DNA of 17,975 nt, taken from NCBI GenBank assembly GCA_900547585.1, contig URHD01000042.1, positions 1-17,975 of the forward strand, given 5' to 3'. The stretch is from an uncultured bacterium. Lineage in GTDB: Bacteria; Cyanobacteriota; Vampirovibrionia; Gastranaerophilales; Gastranaerophilaceae. The stretch's first letter is position 1, and each line of letters begins with the position of its first letter. The notes beneath the pieces are model-generated. The model did not search any database and was not told the origin of the DNA. It saw nothing but the letters and a program-made list of their open reading frames with translations. Shown in pieces: positions 14,467 to 17,975 of this stretch. Position numbers and translations under genes: made by a program.

Positions 14467-15983
14467 TGCCGCAATATAAGGGTTTTAAGGTCGTTACAAA
14501 AATTCCGGTCGATTCAAAAGAGATACTTTCGCTTGTTTATACGCCGGGCGTGGGCTCATCGTGCCTTAAAATCAGCGAAAATCCCGAATTGACAAAGGTT
14601 TTAACAAATAAATTGAACTCCGTTGCGGTCATTGCTTTTGATTATGAAATTGCGCTGAAACGGGCGTTGTTTTTGAAAAGCGCGCTGATGATTGACGCTT
14701 ATCCGCTCTGCGTAAAGGATTCTGTGCAAAAAGAAGATTTAAAACTCGTTGTAGAAAACATTGAGCCGAATTTTTGCGGAGTTGACCTTAGCCAGATTGC
14801 TGAATTTGCTCAAAATATTGATTTTCAGGTGCAAATCCCTGTTTTGACGGCTCCGGTGGCGGATTTGCGCGATTTTTTTGGTGCAATTTCAAGAAATATT
14901 TTCAAATTCGACCCATCAAAACTCTCAGGCACAACAAATGAAAAATCGCTTGAGCTGCACGAGCTTGCGGGCGGGGTGATAGAAACCGAACTCACCGAAG
15001 AAAAGCGAAAAAAGCCGCTTGCGGTGATTTCTGACGGAACATCGGTTCTGGGGTTCGGAAATATCGGTGCTGAGGCGTCAATTCCCGTTCTGGAGGGGAA
15101 AATCGCGTTATATTCAGAGCTGGCGCAGGTTGACGCGATTCCGTTGGCTTTGAAAACGCAAAATCCTGATGAAATCATAAAAATTGCACAAATTCTTGCT
15201 GATTCATTTTCCGGGATTCATCTTGAGGATATTGCGGCGCCGGCTTGCTTCAAAATCGAAAATACGCTTATTGAAACATTAAAAATTCCCGTTTTTCACG
15301 ACGATCAGCACGGTTCGGCGATAATTGTTCTTGCAGGGCTTCTGAACTCACTTGTGCTTGAAGAAAAAGAGCTTTCTGAGGTAAAAATTGTCATAAACGG
15401 TGCCGGTGCGGCAGGGAGCGCAACTGCGCGGCTTCTTGCATTTGCGGGCGCAAAAAACATAAAACTTTGCGATATAAATGGTGTAGTTTACCCGAATCGT
15501 CCTGAAAATGACGAAAATCTGGAGGAGCTCGCAAAACTAACCAATCCTGGCGGCAAAAAAGCTGCTCTTTCAGATATAATCAAGGGAGCGGATGTTTTTA
15601 TCGGGCTTTCAAAGGGAAATATCCTGACGGACGAAATGGTACTGTCAATGGCAGAAAATCCTGTGATTTTTGCGCTCGCAAACCCAATTCCTGAAATAAT
15701 GCCTGATAAAGCGGAGCATGATGGTGCGTATATTGTGGCTACAGGGCGCAGTGATTTCCCGAATCAGATAAATAATTCGCTTGCGTTTCCCGGGCTTTTA
15801 AAAGGGGTGCTGGATGCCGGTGTTGAGCGAATTACAGATGAAATAAAACTCGAATGCGCATTAACAATCGCCTCGCTGGTGCCGCAGGACGAACTTTCGC
15901 GTGAAAAAATCGTTCCTGACGGGCTGGATATGCGTGTTACGCAGAGCATTGCCGCAATGATTTGTGCAAAATTCAGGGTTTAG
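14466..15983 (+). CDS. NAD(P)-dependent malic enzyme with apparent duplicated N-terminal core
   Basis: Oxidative decarboxylation of malate to pyruvate and CO2, making NAD(P)H. Seen: YTPGV at residues 25-29 (catalytic Tyr); VISDGTSVLGFGNIG at 187-201; EGKIALYSELAQVDAIPL at 210-227 (catalytic Lys after EG); EDIAAPACFKIE at 254-265 and FHDDQHGSA at 277-285 (metal ligands E, D, D); Rossmann motif NGAGAAGSATARLL at 311-324; and ANPIPEIMP at 405-413. It is 505 residues against about 390-410 for bacterial short forms. The excess (about 50-160) looks like a degenerate second copy: AVIAFD at 54-59, LKRALFLKSALMIDAYPL at 64-81, and a FCGVDLSQIAE stretch mirror the true core, without the metal ligands. 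ATG at 14466 overlaps the plsY stop; an earlier start inside plsY is not needed. Confidence 0.9.
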   Translation: MPQYKGFKVVTKIPVDSKEILSLVYTPGVGSSCLKISENPELTKVLTNKLNSVAVIAFDYEIALKRALFLKSALMIDAYPLCVKDSVQKEDLKLVVENIEPNFCGVDLSQIAEFAQNIDFQVQIPVLTAPVADLRDFFGAISRNIFKFDPSKLSGTTNEKSLELHELAGGVIETELTEEKRKKPLAVISDGTSVLGFGNIGAEASIPVLEGKIALYSELAQVDAIPLALKTQNPDEIIKIAQILADSFSGIHLEDIAAPACFKIENTLIETLKIPVFHDDQHGSAIIVLAGLLNSLVLEEKELSEVKIVINGAGAAGSATARLLAFAGAKNIKLCDINGVVYPNRPENDENLEELAKLTNPGGKKAALSDIIKGADVFIGLSKGNILTDEMVLSMAENPVIFALANPIPEIMPDKAEHDGAYIVATGRSDFPNQINNSLAFPGLLKGVLDAGVERITDEIKLECALTIASLVPQDELSREKIVPDGLDMRVTQSIAAMICAKFRV

Positions 15984-16512
15984 GCTTTTTTGTAAAAATA
16001 TTTTTGAACCAATCCCCGACCGCCGTTGCTTTTGCACCAATCCATGCCGAAGCAGCTTTATATTTTGAAGAAATCCAGGTTCCGGCTTGTTTGTACCAGG
16101 GATTTGATGATGGTGCGGGCGCCGGTGCGGGTTTTGGAGCGGATTTAAAGAGTTTATCTATGAGCCCTTTGCCTTTGTAGATTCCAAATCCTGCCAGACC
16201 TGCAATAAGCAGTCCTGCGGCTACTTTTTTAGCTGTATCCCATCCGTTTTTCTTCTGCGGGGCGGCAGGTGGCATTGTTTGAGGCTGCGGCTGGAATATA
16301 TCCTCTTCGGGGCCGTAAACTTCGCCTCTGCGCGGCACATTCGGGAGTTGTTCGGGCATAATTTGCCCCGGAACAGTCGGGACGCCGGCTCGCTGAGAGG
16401 CATAATTTTGAAGATATGGCGAGGGATTGCCGGTTATGTAGCCCACGACATCATCTGCGACGATTCCGTGGGTCGTTAATAAATCAAAACAATTCGGATA
16501 AATCGGATTCAT
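15973..16512 (-). CDS. Hypothetical proline-rich protein with one membrane segment
   Basis: A 179-residue protein of no family I recognise. Seen: an N-terminal segment of about 45 residues (FDLLTTHGIVADDVVGYITG at 9-28) that could be a small helical domain; a Pro/Gln-rich linker (46-87, with QPQPQTMPPAAPQ); one glycine-rich hydrophobic helix (about 96-112, VAAGLLIAGLAGFGIY); a KPAPAPAP linker at 127-134; and a C-terminal tail with repeated amphipathic Trp-containing segments (WISSKYKAASAWIGAKATAVGDWF). This suggests a membrane-anchored protein with a basic surface-binding tail. It has no signal peptidase site. It converges on the malic enzyme gene, overlapping its 3' end by 11 bp. The ribosome binding site is weak (GTGAG about ten bases upstream). 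Coding use looks normal and the frame is well kept, so I believe it is real. Confidence 0.7.
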   Translation of the reverse strand: MNPIYPNCFDLLTTHGIVADDVVGYITGNPSPYLQNYASQRAGVPTVPGQIMPEQLPNVPRRGEVYGPEEDIFQPQPQTMPPAAPQKKNGWDTAKKVAAGLLIAGLAGFGIYKGKGLIDKLFKSAPKPAPAPAPSSNPWYKQAGTWISSKYKAASAWIGAKATAVGDWFKNIFTKKPKP

Positions 16513-16575
16513 AGTTTTTTCTCACACTAATAACTTACATGTATATAAAGTATTTTTGCGAGAAAAAATTGCCTG

Positions 16576-17862
16576 TTATTTCATTTTTTTGAACCAATCT
16601 GCAAAAATTTTCAGCGGCGCGCGTGTCAAACCGAGCGCAAACGCGGGAATATCCTTTGAAACAACCGTTCCTGCGCCGATTGAGGACTGTTCGCCCAACT
16701 CGACCGGTGCTACGAGCACGGAATTTGAGCCGGTGCTTGCCCCGTCTTTCACAACTGTGCGGAATTTTTCTTTTGTTGCATGGTTGTAGTTTGCCGTGAT
16801 GGTTCCTGCGCCGATGTTTACGTTGCTTCCGAGCTCGGAATCACCGATGTAACTTAAATGTGATACATTTGTGTGATTTTTGATTTTAGAGTTTTTGATT
16901 TCGACAAAATTTCCGATTTTGACGCCCTCTCCAAGCTCAACACCGCCTCTCAATCGTGCAAAAGGCCCGATTTTGCAATCTTTTCCGATTATATTTTTCC
17001 CCTCAATGTAGGTGCACGGGTAAATTATCACGTCGGGCGCGATTTCGGTTTCGGGTGAAATAAATGTTGTTTCGGGGTCAACAATTGTCACGCCGTCCTC
17101 CAAAAGCTTGTTTATAACGCGGTTTTTGAGGATTTTTGCAGCTTCGGCAAGATGGGTTTTTGAATTTATGCCGAAAGATTCTTCATTGTTTTCAAGAACA
17201 TAGGATTGTGCTTTCAAACCCTGTGAAATCGCCCATTTCACGATATCTGTGAGGTAATATTCGCCCTGTGCGTTGTTTGAATCAAGGCTCATGAATGCCG
17301 GTGAAATTTCCGCCCAATTGATAAGGTAAACTCCGGTATTTATTTCTTTTACGGCTTTTTGTTCGGGAGTGGCGTCTTTTTCTTCGACGATTGCGCAAAG
17401 ATTGCCGTTTTCGCTGCGGATTATTCGCCCGTAATTTTGCGGATTTTCAAAAATTGCCGACATAACGCTCAAAGAGGCATTGTTCTGGCGATGATTTTCG
17501 ATGAATTTCTTCAAAGTTTCAGAAGTCAAAAGCGGTGTGTCGCCGCAGAGGATAAGAACTTCTCCCGAAAAGCCTTTAAGATCTTCAAAAGCCTGATAAG
17601 CCGCATGCCCCGTGCCGAGCTGGGGAGATTGGAGCAGACATTTTGCGTTTTCGTAGTTTTTTTTGACGAAATTTTCGACTTCTTCGGCTTTATGCCCTAC
17701 GATTACGTAGTTTTGGGAAACTTCGCCGGTTTTGTTTACTTCGTCGATAACATATCCCAGCAATTCTTTGTTAAAAATTTTATGCAGAACCTTGGGTGTT
17801 TCAGACTTCATTCTGGTGCCTTTTCCTGCCGCAAGGATTATTGATTTTACGTTTTTATCCAT
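16576..17862 (-). CDS. glmU: Bifunctional GlmU (GlcN-1-P acetyltransferase / UDP-GlcNAc pyrophosphorylase)
   Basis: Makes UDP-GlcNAc for peptidoglycan and other glycans. Seen: nucleotidyltransferase domain with LAAGKGTRM at residues 10-18, the following KVLHKI, QLGTGHAAYQA at 81-91, CGDTPLL at 106-112, the EINTGVYL block at 173-180 and EYYLTDIV at 201-208; then the left-handed beta-helix acetyltransferase from about 255, with IGPFARLRGG at 298-307, H335 in SHLSYIGDSELG as the probable catalytic base, and VNIGAGTITANYN at 348-360. 428 residues, slightly shorter than the usual 450-460. An ATG at 17862 is chosen because CGGAGCG lies a few bases upstream; an in-frame ATG 15 codons earlier would start on top of the promoter. 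Residues after ANYN differ from the common NYDG form. Confidence 0.96.
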   Translation of the reverse strand: MDKNVKSIILAAGKGTRMKSETPKVLHKIFNKELLGYVIDEVNKTGEVSQNYVIVGHKAEEVENFVKKNYENAKCLLQSPQLGTGHAAYQAFEDLKGFSGEVLILCGDTPLLTSETLKKFIENHRQNNASLSVMSAIFENPQNYGRIIRSENGNLCAIVEEKDATPEQKAVKEINTGVYLINWAEISPAFMSLDSNNAQGEYYLTDIVKWAISQGLKAQSYVLENNEESFGINSKTHLAEAAKILKNRVINKLLEDGVTIVDPETTFISPETEIAPDVIIYPCTYIEGKNIIGKDCKIGPFARLRGGVELGEGVKIGNFVEIKNSKIKNHTNVSHLSYIGDSELGSNVNIGAGTITANYNHATKEKFRTVVKDGASTGSNSVLVAPVELGEQSSIGAGTVVSKDIPAFALGLTRAPLKIFADWFKKMK

Positions 17863-17891
17863 TTCACGCTCCGTTTTTCTCTTTTTAATTA

Positions 17892-17920
17892 ATAATATAC
17901 CGCCCACATTCTATTTGCAA
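17892..17920 (-). promoter_or_regulatory. Promoter of glmU
   Basis: On the minus strand, TTGCAA (17915-17920), a 17-base spacer and TATTAT (17892-17897) make a good housekeeping promoter ending 29 bases before the glmU start codon; an overlapping TATATT two bases upstream is an alternative -10. The dispersed repeat copy begins five bases upstream of the -35. Confidence 0.6.
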
Positions 17921-17924
17921 AAAT

Positions 17925-17975
17925 TTGTCCGAGAAAAATTCGTGATAAGGAACGAAGTGACGTGAACGAATTTTT
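17925..17975. repeat. Dispersed structured repeat, compact copy B (runs off the window)
   Basis: Shares 29 exact bases (17925-17953) and a second exact block GACGTGAACGAA (17959-17970) with the element at 12285-12378, but without the nested hairpin insert. AAAAATTCGT (17934-17943) and ACGAATTTTT (17966-17975) form a perfect 10-bp stem around a 22-base loop. The copy continues beyond the window end. Confidence 0.7.

Noticed and set aside
17359..17844. Plus-strand open frame of about 161 codons opposite glmU
   Set aside because: Antisense to the conserved nucleotidyltransferase domain of GlmU; Phe-rich and without motifs.

Overview
The window reads as an ordinary chromosomal stretch of a moderately AT-rich, flagellated bacterium. 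It uses TTG starts freely, has short intergenic gaps and carries small structured repeats. Gene content (fliF-fliG-fliH-fliI, tilS-hpt, scpB, recF, plsY, glmU and a malic enzyme), together with a proline-rich lineage-specific type of hypothetical protein, would fit a non-photosynthetic cyanobacterial relative of the Vampirovibrionia/Gastranaerophilales type. That placement is inferred from gene content and style only; no rRNA or other phylogenetic anchor is present.

Layout, left to right. (1) 11-2861, plus strand: tilS overlapping hpt, then a YhaM-like OB/HD-domain nuclease gene followed at once by a possible 20-codon ORF. (2) 2984-3503: a small exported protein with its own intrinsic terminator. 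(3) 3525-8377: a sigma70-type promoter and a compact flagellar operon, fliF-fliG-fliH-fliI (MS ring, switch protein, export-ATPase regulator, export ATPase). (4) 8367-8846: a divergent control region. It holds a short minus-strand CxxC ORF whose reading continues in another frame (possible frameshifted gene), a strong minus-strand promoter and a perfect 9-bp inverted repeat that looks like an operator. (5) 8847-10706: an unusual single-chain fusion of a ZnT9-like cation-diffusion facilitator with a CBS-pair/CorC-HlyC module. (6) 10711-12283: scpB from a probable leaderless transcript, then a lone GspF/PilC-type inner-membrane protein gene. (7) 12284-12472: a structured intergenic region with nested hairpins, part of a dispersed repeat that recurs at the right edge of the window. 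(8) 12473-13603 recF. (9) 13604-13866: a gap with a 17-bp terminal inverted repeat element. (10) plsY overlapping a malic enzyme that appears to carry a degenerate duplicate of its catalytic N-terminal core. (11) Minus strand: a proline-rich one-TM hypothetical protein and glmU, the latter with a good promoter.

Most genes are housekeeping: tRNA modification, purine salvage, RNA turnover, chromosome segregation, recombination repair, phospholipid and peptidoglycan precursor synthesis, and carbon metabolism. The parts most worth a second look are the CDF-CorC fusion with its divergent control region and broken neighbour, the dispersed structured repeat family, the inverted-repeat element after recF, and the internal duplication in the malic enzyme. 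I see no CRISPR array, rRNA, tRNA, intact insertion sequence or phage genes, and no convincing novel multi-gene system.
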